Below are positions 1-9,291 of a stretch of 64,000 bases of DNA, in pieces. This DNA is from Nostoc sp. HK-01 (lineage in GTDB: Bacteria > Cyanobacteriota > Cyanobacteriia > Cyanobacteriales > Nostocaceae), in assembly GCA_003990705.1 (NCBI GenBank), contig AP018319.1:1-64000 (forward strand), in the 5' to 3' direction. A program made the position numbers and the translations under genes. Every line of letters begins with the position of its first letter. Positions within the stretch are counted from its first letter, which is position 1. Below the pieces are notes generated by a model. It saw only the letters and a list, made by a program, of their open reading frames with translations. It made no database searches and was not told where the DNA came from.

Positions 1-301
1 TAATTCTGAATTGAATCTTTGTAGCATCATCACTACTAAAGTTAAGGTATCGCTGTATCGATAGTCCCTTTCCTGTAGTTAACTTGATTGCAGTCTTACC
101 GCAGTTAGGGCATTCAACGTTCACCGGAGTTATAGACGGCTTTCCTTTAAACTCCTCCATTATTGCTTCTACCCTAAACTCACTAATTATTACTTGTTGA
201 CAGTGCCAGCATTCAAAAATTACTTGCTCTTCTGGTTTATTGCAGTCTAAAAACTTGAGATGTTGAAACCTCTCTGCTAACGCTGCATTTGAGTTCGAGG
301 T
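1..301 (-). CDS. Partial zinc-ribbon protein running off the left edge
   Basis: An open minus-strand frame runs from a stop at about 302-304 to the window edge. It encodes two Cys-x2-Cys knuckles (ECWHCQ and ECPNCG) about 40 residues apart, the pattern of a small zinc ribbon. No good start codon is seen at the upstream end; the first in-frame ATG is at 160, after the first knuckle. The gene may therefore have lost its 5' end or may start at a non-standard codon. Function is unknown; such ribbons usually bind nucleic acid or protein. The DNA at 301-560 carries Nostoc-type repeat sequence (GGAGACGCTACGCGAA near 434-449) that may have replaced the real 5' end. Confidence 0.4.
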
Positions 302-672
302 TTAGTGGTCTGGGTGGTTTAGATTGTTGCTCCGGGTTCAATACCTTTCGATTAAGATATCTCTTTATTGAGATAGCAGGGGTAGGGGAGAGGGTACTGT
401 CAATTCTCCCTTGCTCCCAAGATACCCCTAAAGGAGACGCTACGCGAACACGAGTGAATTCCTTATCCGAAAAGTATTGGCTCCGGTTTAGTTGTTGGAC
501 AAAGCGAGCGCCAATTCGCTGTTTGGCTGCTCTCATTTCTCAGGTGTAGACACAGGCTGCTATTCTGAATGTTTCTCTATTGGGTTATCAGCTACAATCA
601 GGTTAAATTATGGTTGAGTTAGAACAGATCGTTATTTCGGTGGTTTAGATGATCACTTAGTAGATTTCATAT

Positions 673-1614
673 TCAGTCTTCATTGATCAAAGCCTCGATT
701 TGAGATAGTAATTTTTCTACCCTTGCTTTTTTATTAGGGTCGTCCCACAATTTAGTCTTTTTAAAGCGTCGTAAAGTATCATTTACACGATCATTTAAAG
801 AGTTTGTTGAGTCAGATTGAGACTGCTGTCCGATTTCTTTAATTTTAAGCTTGATTTCGTTTAAAGATAGGTTAGAAGCAATCGCTTCTTTCAAAAATTG
901 GCTTCGTATTTCTTTATCAGCAATTCGGGCGATCATTCTTGCTTTTGTGTATTCGATCTGCCCCTGGCGGAGTACATCTAAAACATCTAGCGGCAGATTA
1001 AGCAAAGGAAGACGATTGCGAACAAATGATTCCCATTGCATTCCCAAAGCTACAAAAATTTCCTCGACTACTGAAGCTTGAGCATTACCTGTAACGTTAC
1101 GGGTAACTTTTCCCTTAGCTTCATTTTCCATTCTTTGCAGCAATTTAATAGTTTCGCCAACACTTAGAACTAATCTCAAGCTTAATAATTCGAGAATACC
1201 TTCAGTTTCTTCTACAGGATTAAGGTCTTCACGTTGGAGATTTTCAACAATGCGTACTTGATATGCAGTTGCATCGTCCATATCTTGGCAAATAATAGGA
1301 ACTTCTGTAAGTTCAGCCATTATTGCTGCCCTATAACGTCTTTCCCCAGCGATTAGCTCATAATCTCCATTCTTGAGTTGGCGAACTACTAGAGACTGAA
1401 GGATACCAAACTTTTTAATTGAATTTGATAGTTCTTCAAGCTTTCGAGGATCAAAGTAACGTCGAGGCTGAGATGAAGGAATGTTGATTTTATTGATAGC
1501 AACAGTAAGACTACTGTTATCTTGACCATCTGAGGGCGTACCAGTTGTAGTACCAAACAGTAAATTGACTGGTTTTTTAATAGAGGTGTAGGGTTCGTTG
1601 CGTTTGCTACTCAC
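673..1614 (-). CDS. parB: ParB-family plasmid partition protein
   Basis: This 313-residue protein is the DNA-binding partner of the ParA ATPase and should load on a parS-type centromere. It has the ParB N-terminal CTP-binding/nuclease-like fold: a SQPRRYFDPRKLEELSNSI segment (about residues 48-66), then the GERRYRAA box (about 90-97), then ENLQREDLNPVEE (about 123-135), followed by a helical DNA-binding middle and a lysine-rich tail. The GTG start lies 2 bp after the parA stop, so the two genes are probably translationally coupled. No parS site could be picked out by eye. The sequence fits plasmid-type rather than chromosomal ParB. Confidence 0.9.
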   Translation of the reverse strand: MSSKRNEPYTSIKKPVNLLFGTTTGTPSDGQDNSSLTVAINKINIPSSQPRRYFDPRKLEELSNSIKKFGILQSLVVRQLKNGDYELIAGERRYRAAIMAELTEVPIICQDMDDATAYQVRIVENLQREDLNPVEETEGILELLSLRLVLSVGETIKLLQRMENEAKGKVTRNVTGNAQASVVEEIFVALGMQWESFVRNRLPLLNLPLDVLDVLRQGQIEYTKARMIARIADKEIRSQFLKEAIASNLSLNEIKLKIKEIGQQSQSDSTNSLNDRVNDTLRRFKKTKLWDDPNKKARVEKLLSQIEALINED

Positions 1615-1616
1615 AA

Positions 1617-2378
1617 TTAAATTTTAAGTTTATCTAAGCTATTAGCAATTTTTTGAAGTATGCTGACGGCAGGATGATTTTTATCAAATAATATTAAGGG
1701 TACTCTACGTTCCGAGGCATCAGCAAAAGCAATACTTTTAGGAATAGGTTGATACACAGTCGCAATATCTGATAGCTGTTCTTGCACAGCTTTGACAGTA
1801 CGTGATTCTTGTGCAGTACGACTATCAAACATAGTAGGAACAAACCCGGCAATTTGTAGACTAGGGTTTGTATTTCCCCTAATTTGAGCAACTGTATTAA
1901 GTAGAAGCTCGGTTCCCTTAAAAGATTTAAACTGACATTGAATAGGGACAAGAATATGAGTAGCTGCTGTCAAACTGATGATGCTAAGTAATCCTAAAGA
2001 AGGAGGGCAATCAATCAGAATGAAGTCATATTGCTCTTGCACTGAGGAGAGCGCATTTTTTAAACGATATTCTCTGGCGATCGCACCTGCCAGTTGCATT
2101 TCACAGGCGGCAAGATTAATATCAGCAGGAACTAGTGCCATACTGTGAATCAAGTCAGGATATATAGGCAAGGGTTTATTATCAACAATTGCTTGCTGAA
2201 TGCTTCCCTCCAATTCATCAGGCTCAAGACCCATGAAAGTAGTTAAGCTGGCCTGCGGATCTAAATCCACAAGCAGTACCCGACGTTTTTTAAGGACTAG
2301 ATGGTAGCCTAAGTTTTGAGTTAGCGTTGTTTTGGCAACACCGCCGCTTTGGTTAAAAAGCGCAATAATTTTAGTCAC
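1617..2378 (-). CDS. parA: ParA-family partition ATPase
   Basis: This 253-residue Walker-type ATPase partitions the replicon together with the downstream ParB. The P-loop is near the N terminus (NQSGGVAKTTL, residues 9-19), followed by VLLVDLDPQASLT (Walker A') and FILIDCPPSLG (Walker B). The signature lysine of the usual KGGxxKT motif is replaced by serine (SGGVAKT), while the second P-loop lysine is kept. I recall similar ALFNQAGGVAKT-type sequences in cyanobacterial ParA proteins. It uses a GTG start. It is the first gene of a two-gene operon with parB; the upstream region (2379-2830) is the place to look for its promoter and centromere. Confidence 0.9.
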   Translation of the reverse strand: MTKIIALFNQSGGVAKTTLTQNLGYHLVLKKRRVLLVDLDPQASLTTFMGLEPDELEGSIQQAIVDNKPLPIYPDLIHSMALVPADINLAACEMQLAGAIAREYRLKNALSSVQEQYDFILIDCPPSLGLLSIISLTAATHILVPIQCQFKSFKGTELLLNTVAQIRGNTNPSLQIAGFVPTMFDSRTAQESRTVKAVQEQLSDIATVYQPIPKSIAFADASERRVPLILFDKNHPAVSILQKIANSLDKLKI

Positions 2379-2830
2379 AGATAATAATTACAGATGTAAC
2401 TAGATACTTTTAATCCCGTAAATTTTAACTTTGAGGATAAGATGAGTCTACTTTAAAACGCAAGAATATACGCGAGGCGCGAAAACTTCTGCTAAAAAAC
2501 CTGACAGAAAACAAAGCATCACATTGGCTTCAAAACTTTGTAGAGAGAGACTTGTACCTGACAGAGAAAACCACTGTTCAAGGAAGAGAAACCACACCAA
2601 TTAAAGCTCCAACTTGTTCGATGCTTGGAAGATTGAGTAGGCGTTCCCTCTTAGGGTTGCCGGCCGTTCGCGCAGCGTCTCCGACAGGAGAAGGCATCGC
2701 TACGGGTTAACAAAACACCTGCCTAGTAGTACAATTGTGCTAAGAATCTGTTCAATTGCCAAGTGAAATATACTGAATGCTTCTGGTGATCTCATCCAGA
2801 AGCATTTTATTTGCTGCGGCAGCGATCGCC
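2379..2830. other. Intergenic region upstream of parA with an interspersed repeat
   Basis: No convincing gene is present. A plus-strand frame open from about 2440 to 2709 lacks a start codon. It reads like a remnant with a repeat fused onto its 3' end. The repeat (about 2640-2706) contains GCAGCGTCTCCGACAGGAG and GGCATCGCTACGGG, the small inverted-repeat class scattered through Nostoc genomes. A second, shorter copy of the same class lies near 430-450. Because the region sits directly upstream of parAB, a promoter and possibly a parS-like centromere are expected here, but I cannot point to one. Confidence 0.4.
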
Positions 2831-3091
2831 TTACGAAGACTTTTGAAAGTCAACATCACTGCGATAAACCTTAGCCCTGGGCTTACCTTTCTTAGCAGGT
2901 GCAGCAACAGAGGATTTCTTAGGCGGCCCTGGAGGACGACAGGTTTCGCAGTACAGAGGGCGTGGCCCATACGTCTCACGAGAAGTTGTTTGTTCGCACT
3001 GTTTACAGACGAAGTTGAATGTGCGCGTGTGTATCTGACGTTTGTGCGCTCGGACTGTGTACTCTTTAACGAAAATTTCTTTACTTGCCAT
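2831..3091 (-). CDS. Small basic zinc-ribbon protein
   Basis: An 86-residue protein with two Cys-x2-Cys pairs (CKQC at about 29-32 and CETC at about 49-52) that should bind one zinc ion. The C terminus is rich in Lys, Pro and Ala ([19 protein letters not shown]), typical of a flexible nucleic-acid-binding tail. The intact ATG frame, the paired cysteines and the basic composition argue that it is real rather than chance. It lies divergent from the 3386 gene with about 290 bp between starts. No family name can be given. Confidence 0.6.
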   Translation of the reverse strand: MASKEIFVKEYTVRAHKRQIHTRTFNFVCKQCEQTTSRETYGPRPLYCETCRPPGPPKKSSVAAPAKKGKPRAKVYRSDVDFQKSS

Positions 3092-3385
3092 TGTTTCGTT
3101 TACTACGGCTTAATGGTTGGAAGTTGTTCAGCACCAATCTGCATCTTAGCCTTTCTCATCAGATTTTTTAGCCTATTTGCCCAGTTATCACTACAGATTT
3201 GTAGAGCAATTTCTCCTTTGGGCTACGCCAATTTTGAGAGTGAGTATCAAGCAGGTACAAATTCAATTCTCCACACCTAGAATTTGTCCCTAAATCTTTT
3301 ACTACTGCCTAATTTCTCATAAGCATTTTGTTCAAACGCTTCGCTAGTCGCCAATGAGAATCTCTCGTACTTCAGGAGAAAAATT

Positions 3386-3826
3386 ATGGATATTCAATCA
3401 ATCTTGTCCTTGGCAATTCAAGTTACTTTCATGGGCTTTGTTAGCCTTGTGTTCGTAGACTTCGCAAACGGCTTGTTTTGGCTCCCATATTCATATTCTG
3501 CGATTGCACCTGTCGATACATCACATCAAGTAATCGCAGCTTCCCCCATCGCTGTACCAGAAGCAGAGGAACAACTACAGTTCGCGCAACTGCCAGATCC
3601 TTGGGAACTTACAGAAATTACACCAAACCCAATACAGCAAACTGTTGTACTTCAATTCCCTACACTAAAACTGCTACCGCCAGCAGCTTCTGTTGTTCAA
3701 CCGAAAGCTAGGGCAACTACCAAATCTAGTAAATCCACTAAACCAAAGTCTACCAAAACCAGCAAAACTAACCAGCCCAAAACTGCCGTAACGCCTCGTA
3801 AATCTCCCAAGTCTGCTGCGGCTTAA
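3386..3826 (+). CDS. Membrane-anchored protein with Lys/Pro-rich tail
   Basis: This 146-residue protein has one hydrophobic segment (about residues 8-32), a Pro/Gln-rich middle and a strongly basic, low-complexity tail (repeats of TK, SK and PK, residues 105-146). A good ribosome binding site (AGGAG) sits about 8 nt before the ATG. The layout suggests a single-pass inner-membrane protein with a cytoplasmic, possibly DNA-binding, tail; that role is inference. It is followed immediately by a strong hairpin terminator, so it is probably a single-gene unit. No homologue is recognised. Confidence 0.6.
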   Translation: MDIQSILSLAIQVTFMGFVSLVFVDFANGLFWLPYSYSAIAPVDTSHQVIAASPIAVPEAEEQLQFAQLPDPWELTEITPNPIQQTVVLQFPTLKLLPPAASVVQPKARATTKSSKSTKPKSTKTSKTNQPKTAVTPRKSPKSAAA

Positions 3827-3848
3827 TCTCATAACTTGGTTCCCAAAC

Positions 3849-3887
3849 AGAGCGATCGCAACCCAACAGTGCGATCGCTCTTTCTTG
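3849..3887 (+). terminator. Rho-independent terminator made of two HIP1 octamers
   Basis: A perfect 12-bp inverted repeat (AGAGCGATCGCA at 3849-3860, TGCGATCGCTCT at 3870-3881, 9-nt loop) is followed by TTCTTG. Each arm contains a complete HIP1 site. It closes the 3386-3826 gene and separates it from the next gene, which argues against a TTG start upstream of it for that gene. Confidence 0.7.
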
Positions 3888-3907
3888 TCGTTTCAAAAAT
3901 TAGAAAA

Positions 3908-4294
3908 ATGCAAGCGGCTCACTGTGCTTTAGTCGTAGCCCTCCAATACGCCCCAGTTGATCCTCAGTTTGCAGTTGCTAGAGAGCATTTGAGAAGGGCA
4001 ATTGCTCTGTCTGGAGAATATCACAAGCTTTTTTGGAGCATATTCTGGAAAACCTCCCCGGAACGAGTCAAACGGCGAGTTAGACAACAATGCAACCAAT
4101 TGGCATTCGATGCGTACTCGAACATGATTGAGTTGGCCGAGTTAGTCAACAAATATGCTGCGGCTCAAACATCTGCTGGTATCCCCGAACCCAAACAGTG
4201 GCGAGAATTCTTACTCAACCTGGAATGTGCTTTTGAGTGGCTCGAACGTGAGCATCCACAAGAAATCAACTCTAAGCAGTTAAGTCTAATTTGA
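3908..4294 (+). CDS. Hypothetical helical protein
   Basis: A 128-residue protein is obtained if the ATG at 3908 is used. A longer frame from a TTG at 3836 would read through the HIP1 hairpin terminator and is less likely. The sequence is largely helical, with Arg/Trp-rich stretches (LFWSIFWKTSPERVKRRVRQ at about residues 39-58) and an acidic C-terminal part. No transmembrane segment or known motif is seen. It lies 70 bp upstream of the methylase-helicase gene in the same direction, so the two may be co-expressed. Function unknown. Confidence 0.55.
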   Translation: MQAAHCALVVALQYAPVDPQFAVAREHLRRAIALSGEYHKLFWSIFWKTSPERVKRRVRQQCNQLAFDAYSNMIELAELVNKYAAAQTSAGIPEPKQWREFLLNLECAFEWLEREHPQEINSKQLSLI

Positions 4295-4363
4295 TTGCTT
4301 TGTTCACTCTTCAACATCGGCTACGCCAAATTTTTTTGAAAATTATATCTATATATAATAGTC

Positions 4364-7300
4364 ATGGTCAGCCAATTCGCTACACAGGGTTGCCTATTCG
4401 ACCTGCAAACAGTTTTAGATTACGGGCAGTCAATCCTCAACGTTGCTCAAGAACTCGCTAAATCACTAATTGCTCATCGCCCTATTGCTACAAAAACTAT
4501 TCAATCGCAGATGAATCGCCACTTTCACGGCACTGCGGCTGAGGGCAAGTGGTTGTGGAAAGATGCTTATGAAGCTGTTGAGGTTGCACTAATCCTCTAC
4601 CTTCGTAACCAGGGACTTACTCAAAATCCCTTGGAGCAATTGCAACTGCTCGAATCCCTTTGCCCCACACACACCCGCCGCAGCGAGGAACAATTGCAAC
4701 TCCAGCAGTTTTCGACTCCACTACCACTGGCGTACTTGGTGGCATTGGCTGGACAAGTGACTAACAACGATTTAGTGCTTGAGCCAAGTGCTGGTACTGG
4801 GATTCTGGCTCAGTTCGCCAAAGTACACGGTGCAAGTTTGATGCTGAATGAACTTTCACCCGATAGAACCAAAATTCTGCGGCGGCTATTCCCTGGCACT
4901 CCATTGTTCTCTGTGAATGCCGAGCAGATTAACGATTATTTGGCTGGCAAGACTCAGCCCTCGGTTGTGCTGATGAACCCGCCGTTTTCCTCATCTCCAA
5001 GAATCGGCGATCGCAACCCAGATGCAACTCCTCGGCACATCAACTCTGCACTACAAAAGTTGGCAGACGGTGGGCGGTTGGTGACAATTACAGCCAATTG
5101 GTTCTCACCTGCTAACCCCACTTGGCGAGAAACTTTTGTTAAGTGGCAGGAAAATGCAAGGGTGATGCTTTCGGTTGGGGTCAGTGGAAAAGCTTACGCC
5201 AAGCATGGGACAACAATCGAAACCCGAATTACCGTTATTGATAAAGTCCCAGCATCTAACCCCGGCAACATTCCTTGCATTCGAGAAACCCTGGACTTGC
5301 CTGAAATACTAGCGTTGATTGAGCAGTTGCCTGGGCGTTCGCAATGGAATGTTGCAACTATGAAAGCTGCTGTCGTTGCAACGAAGGTTGTTAAACTGCC
5401 GACAAAGCGTACAGTGGTAGCTCAACCAGAACCCTCCGCAGAAATTCCCGATGTAGTAGTTCTGGAGTATGAAGTAGTTGAGTGGGTTGCCAATGAGGGT
5501 TTAAAGGATACTCTCTATGAAACCTACCGACCACAACGCATCAGAATCAAAGACGCTTTACCCCATCCCTCATTACTTTGTGAAAGTGCGGCTTTAGCAT
5601 TAGTATCCCCACCAGCACCATCTTACAAACCACATCTGCCACAAAACATTGTTACTCAAGGCTTGTTGTCAGAGGCACAGCTTGAGAGCGTGATTTACGC
5701 GGGTCAAGCGCACTCTGAGTTTCTCTCCGGGTCTTATATTGTGGACGATTCATGGGATAATGTAGCTGTAGCAGCCAACAACGAAGAAAACTCCGTGAAA
5801 TTCCGTCGTGGCTGGTTCTTGGGCGATGGTACTGGTGCGGGTAAGGGTAGACAGTGTGCAGGTATCATCCTCGATAACTGGTGTCAGGGACGGCGAAAAG
5901 CAATCTGGGTATCCAAAAGTGCTGCATTAATTGAAGACGCACGTAGAGATTGGTGTGCGCTGGGTGGTACTGAGCGAGACATAATCGACCTCTCGAACAT
6001 CAAGCTAGGTGAGTCAATCCCATTCACTCAAGGGATTTTATTCTGCACATACTCAACTCTGCGCTCACAAAAGAACGGCAAAAGCCGACTTAAGCAAATT
6101 GTTGAGTGGGCTGGTAAGGACTTTGAGGGTGTCATTTCATTTGACGAGTGCCACAGCATGGGAAATGCGATGGCGCAAGAAGGAACGCTCGGTATGGTTG
6201 CAGCATCACAACAGGGCATTGTTGGGCTGCGCTTGCAAAATGCACTTGCCTTGGCACGGGTTGTTTACGTATCTGCCACCGGAGCAACGAAAGTTTCAAA
6301 CCTCTCTTATGCTAATCGCTTAGGGTTATGGCAAACAGGTGATTTCCCGTTTACCAACCGTGAGGATTTCGTTGAATCTATCTCTGTTGGCGGTATTGCC
6401 GCGATGGAAGTTGTTGCACGGGATCTCAAGGCACTCGGTTTGTATTTGGCGCGATCGCTTTCCTTCGATGGCGTTGAATATCAGACTCTCGAAATCGAAC
6501 TAACGCCGACGCAGGAACGGATTTACAATAACTATTCCGATGCTTTCCAAATTATTCATAATAATCTTAATCAAGCATTAGAGGCTTGTAACATCACTGG
6601 TGCTAAAACATATAATCGTGCTGCCAAAATGAGTGCGATGTCTCAATTTGAGAGCCACAAACAACGGTTCTTTAACCATTTGCTGACCGGGATTAAATGC
6701 CCTACCCTGATCAAAGCTATTGAGAATGATTTAGCTCAAGGTCTTGCTGTTGTCATTCAAATCGTGTCCACCAACGAAGAACTGCTTAAGCGGCGGCTTG
6801 ATGAGGTTCCGGCTGAAGAATGGAAGGAGCTTAACCTTGATTTAACACCCCGTGAGTATGTTCTTGACTACTTAGTTAGTGCCTTTCCCGTACACTTGCA
6901 TTCCATTCATTCAGGAGAAGATGGAGAACAGAGATCAGAACCTGCCTTTGATGCAGACGGTTCTCCGGTTATATCACAAGAAGCTGTGGGTTTACGTGAT
7001 GCCTTGATTGATCGACTGGCCAGCCTCGACCCAATTCCCGGTGCTTTAGAACAACTGCTGTGGCACTTCGGTCACAAACAAGTGTCCGAAGTTACAGGTC
7101 GTAGCAAACGCGTTCTCAAAGATGATTCCGGGCGCTTGTTTGTTGATTCTAGAGGTTCAGGGACGAATATTGCTGAAACTGCGGCGTTTATGGGTGACGA
7201 GAAGCATATTCTGATTTTCTCTGACGCTGGTGGTACTGGTCGGAGTTATCACGCAGATTTAAATGCTGTGAATCGTCGCAGGCGATCACATTACCTACTC

Positions 7301-8623
7301 GAAGCCGGTTGGAGGGCTGACAATGCTATTCAAGGGCTTGGGCGATCGCATCGTACTAACCAAGCATCAGCACCAGTGTTCAGACCAGTCACGACAAATG
7401 TGCGCGGGGAACGCAGGTTTATCAGCACAATTGCTCGACGGCTGGACAGCTTGGGTGCTTTAACTCGCGGTCAACGGCAAACTGGGGGCAATGGTATTTT
7501 TGATACTAAGGATAACCTGGAGTCGCAATATGCCGAACGTGCGCTGTACGAGTTATTTCGGCAAATCTATCAAGGTAGGTTTTCTGAAGTCTCGTTAGGG
7601 CAATTCGAGCAAATGACCGGACTATCGCTAACCTCCCACGAAGGCGGAATGAAAATCGACCTTCCACCCCTGCGGCAATTCCTCAATCGGCTACTGGCTT
7701 TACGATTTGATATGCAGAATATCATTTTCGAGAGGTTTGAACTACTCTTGAGCCAGCAGATTGAGGCTGCCATCGCCGCCGGAATCTATGAGGCTGGTGT
7801 TGAAACACTCCGAGCAGAACGGTTTTCCATCGAAAGCCAAGAAGCTGTGTACACTCACCCTGCCACTGGTAGCATAACAAACTATCTCAAGGTAGAACGC
7901 ACTCAAAGGAACCACATCAAAACTGCTAACGAGATGCTGGAGCTTGCTAGTATGCACCAGGGAAGACTCATGATCAATGAGAAATCTGGTAATGCAGCCG
8001 TGGCAATTCCGACACACAGCATCTTCGACAGTGATGGTGGTGTTATTCCACGGGTTTTGTTGATGCGATCGCAAAAAGAAACTCGCGTTACGGTCGAACA
8101 ATTGAATTCGTCTGCGTGGCAGCAGGTTTCGGAGAAAGATGCGTTCATCGCGGCGTGGTCAAAGGAAGTGGACGCGCTACCCAGATTCACTACCGATTAC
8201 TTGCATTTGGTAACAGGCATTTTGTTACCTATTTGGAAGATACTACCGCAAACCAGCAGTCGAGTATTTCGGTTGCAAACCAGCGATGGACAGAAGATTC
8301 TCGGTCGGGTGATTTCGGCGCAAGATATCCAAACGGTGCGAGAGCAACTCGGCTTGAAAAATCAGCTGCTTTCTCCAGCAGAACTTGTGAAGCTTGTGCT
8401 AAACGAGAAGTATTCACAACAACTGCCTGGAGGTATCACACTGCGGCGGTCTTTCATTGCTGGTGAGCCTCGCATAGAACTGGTCAATGCCCTCTCGTTG
8501 GCTGATCGATTGGTTGCTGTGGGGTGCTTCACTGAGATCATTGATTGGCGCAAGCGGGTGTTTTTGACGACAGGAGATTGCGCTGCTGCTGTTTTGAGTG
8601 AAGTGATTGAGATTCTAGGTTAA
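4364..8623 (+). CDS. Adenine DNA methyltransferase - Strawberry notch helicase fusion
   Basis: This 1419-residue protein joins two enzymes. The N-terminal part has an N6-adenine methylase core: SAM-binding LEPSAGTGIL (about residues 140-150) and catalytic NPPF (about 204-208). The middle part is a superfamily 2 helicase of the Strawberry-notch type: Walker A GDGTGAGKGRQ (about 487-498), Walker B DECH (about 594). The C-terminal helicase half has GGTGRSYHADLNAV (about 955-969) and the arginine-finger motif QGLGRSHRTNQ (about 990-1000). Such fusions occur on large plasmids and phages, where roles in DNA modification, anti-restriction or maintenance are proposed, not proven. The ATG follows A/T-rich DNA with TATAAT at 4354-4359 and no clear Shine-Dalgarno. 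A hairpin terminator follows. Fragments of a second copy's 3' end lie at 45542-45647. Confidence 0.85.
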   Translation: MVSQFATQGCLFDLQTVLDYGQSILNVAQELAKSLIAHRPIATKTIQSQMNRHFHGTAAEGKWLWKDAYEAVEVALILYLRNQGLTQNPLEQLQLLESLCPTHTRRSEEQLQLQQFSTPLPLAYLVALAGQVTNNDLVLEPSAGTGILAQFAKVHGASLMLNELSPDRTKILRRLFPGTPLFSVNAEQINDYLAGKTQPSVVLMNPPFSSSPRIGDRNPDATPRHINSALQKLADGGRLVTITANWFSPANPTWRETFVKWQENARVMLSVGVSGKAYAKHGTTIETRITVIDKVPASNPGNIPCIRETLDLPEILALIEQLPGRSQWNVATMKAAVVATKVVKLPTKRTVVAQPEPSAEIPDVVVLEYEVVEWVANEGLKDTLYETYRPQRIRIKDALPHPSLLCESAALALVSPPAPSYKPHLPQNIVTQGLLSEAQLESVIYAGQAHSEFLSGSYIVDDSWDNVAVAANNEENSVKFRRGWFLGDGTGAGKGRQCAGIILDNWCQGRRKAIWVSKSAALIEDARRDWCALGGTERDIIDLSNIKLGESIPFTQGILFCTYSTLRSQKNGKSRLKQIVEWAGKDFEGVISFDECHSMGNAMAQEGTLGMVAASQQGIVGLRLQNALALARVVYVSATGATKVSNLSYANRLGLWQTGDFPFTNREDFVESISVGGIAAMEVVARDLKALGLYLARSLSFDGVEYQTLEIELTPTQERIYNNYSDAFQIIHNNLNQALEACNITGAKTYNRAAKMSAMSQFESHKQRFFNHLLTGIKCPTLIKAIENDLAQGLAVVIQIVSTNEELLKRRLDEVPAEEWKELNLDLTPREYVLDYLVSAFPVHLHSIHSGEDGEQRSEPAFDADGSPVISQEAVGLRDALIDRLASLDPIPGALEQLLWHFGHKQVSEVTGRSKRVLKDDSGRLFVDSRGSGTNIAETAAFMGDEKHILIFSDAGGTGRSYHADLNAVNRRRRSHYLLEAGWRADNAIQGLGRSHRTNQASAPVFRPVTTNVRGERRFISTIARRLDSLGALTRGQRQTGGNGIFDTKDNLESQYAERALYELFRQIYQGRFSEVSLGQFEQMTGLSLTSHEGGMKIDLPPLRQFLNRLLALRFDMQNIIFERFELLLSQQIEAAIAAGIYEAGVETLRAERFSIESQEAVYTHPATGSITNYLKVERTQRNHIKTANEMLELASMHQGRLMINEKSGNAAVAIPTHSIFDSDGGVIPRVLLMRSQKETRVTVEQLNSSAWQQVSEKDAFIAAWSKEVDALPRFTTDYLHLVTGILLPIWKILPQTSSRVFRLQTSDGQKILGRVISAQDIQTVREQLGLKNQLLSPAELVKLVLNEKYSQQLPGGITLRRSFIAGEPRIELVNALSLADRLVAVGCFTEIIDWRKRVFLTTGDCAAAVLSEVIEILG

Positions 8624-8629
8624 TGAACG

Positions 8630-8666
8630 CAAAGCGATAGGGTTTTTCCTATCGCTTTGTTTTTTA
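8630..8666 (+). terminator. Rho-independent terminator of the methylase-helicase gene
   Basis: A perfect 12-bp stem (CAAAGCGATAGG at 8630-8641 pairing with CCTATCGCTTTG at 8648-8659) with a 6-nt loop is followed by a run of T at 8660-8664. It begins 6 bp after the stop codon. Confidence 0.85.
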
Positions 8667-8728
8667 TCTAAACTTATTAATACAATATTAAAAACAGTGT
8701 ATAGAAAATTATTTTTTAGGTATATTTT

Positions 8729-9274
8729 GTGAGTTTTGGAATTGAATTAATCCGAGGATTTGATAACCTTCCAATTCAGGGTATTATTGAGGAATTAGCT
8801 CCCAAGCACATTGATGATTTTGTTAATTTCTGGTCTGAGGAATTACAAAAATATCAAACCCAAGATAAACAGTGGGACTGGTTATTTAAATTTAATTTTA
8901 TTAAAAGAAATTCGGAATTTGAAGGATATGCGCTCGTAGCAGAAGGCAGCACACAAGGGTTAATGAAAATAGAAACTCAACGTCATGCTTCTCATCAAGT
9001 ATACGGACAAAAACTAGTATATGTTGAATTTTTGGCTTCAGCACCTTGGAATAGAAGCTTCATTCAACGTCCACCGAAATTTCGCGGTGTGGGGACTAAC
9101 CTGTTAAGGTACGCCAGGGTCAGAAGTGTCGAGTTAGGCTATGGTGGAAGGGTAGGGTTACATTCCTTGCCTGGAAGTGTGCGATTCTATGAAAATCAAT
9201 TGATGAACAACTTTGGAACAGATGAAAACAAGGACAATTTGATTTATTTTGAATATGGTCGCTTAGGCCGATAA
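8729..9274 (+). CDS. GNAT-like acetyltransferase
   Basis: A 181-residue protein with a GTG start. The C-terminal half looks like the acyl-CoA-binding part of a GNAT fold: FRGVGTNLLRYARVRSVELG (about residues 118-137) resembles the R/Q-x-x-G-x-G/A loop and helix, followed by a SVRFYENQ stretch typical of the last GNAT helix. The central strands (LVYVEFLASAPWNR) fit the family. The substrate cannot be told. The downstream gene starts only 17 bp later in the same direction, so the pair is an operon. GNAT enzymes include toxins acting on aminoacyl-tRNA, but the usual upstream antitoxin is missing here, so a toxin role is only a possibility. Confidence 0.6.
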   Translation: MSFGIELIRGFDNLPIQGIIEELAPKHIDDFVNFWSEELQKYQTQDKQWDWLFKFNFIKRNSEFEGYALVAEGSTQGLMKIETQRHASHQVYGQKLVYVEFLASAPWNRSFIQRPPKFRGVGTNLLRYARVRSVELGYGGRVGLHSLPGSVRFYENQLMNNFGTDENKDNLIYFEYGRLGR

Positions 9275-9291
9275 TAGTAAAAAATCTGGAT

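Noticed and set aside
2777-3280. 167-codon plus-strand frame opposite the small zinc-ribbon gene
   Set aside because: It is antisense to a gene with paired cysteines and good codon use and shows no recognisable protein pattern.
4336-4366. Leaderless promoter (TTGAAA and TATAAT) before the methylase-helicase start
   Set aside because: TATAAT at 4354-4359 is good, but the spacing to TTGAAA is only 12 bp, so it is mentioned only as a possible minus-10 element.
7742-8190. Overlapping antisense frames inside the methylase-helicase gene
   Set aside because: They are shadows of a long, well-supported coding frame and show no motif.
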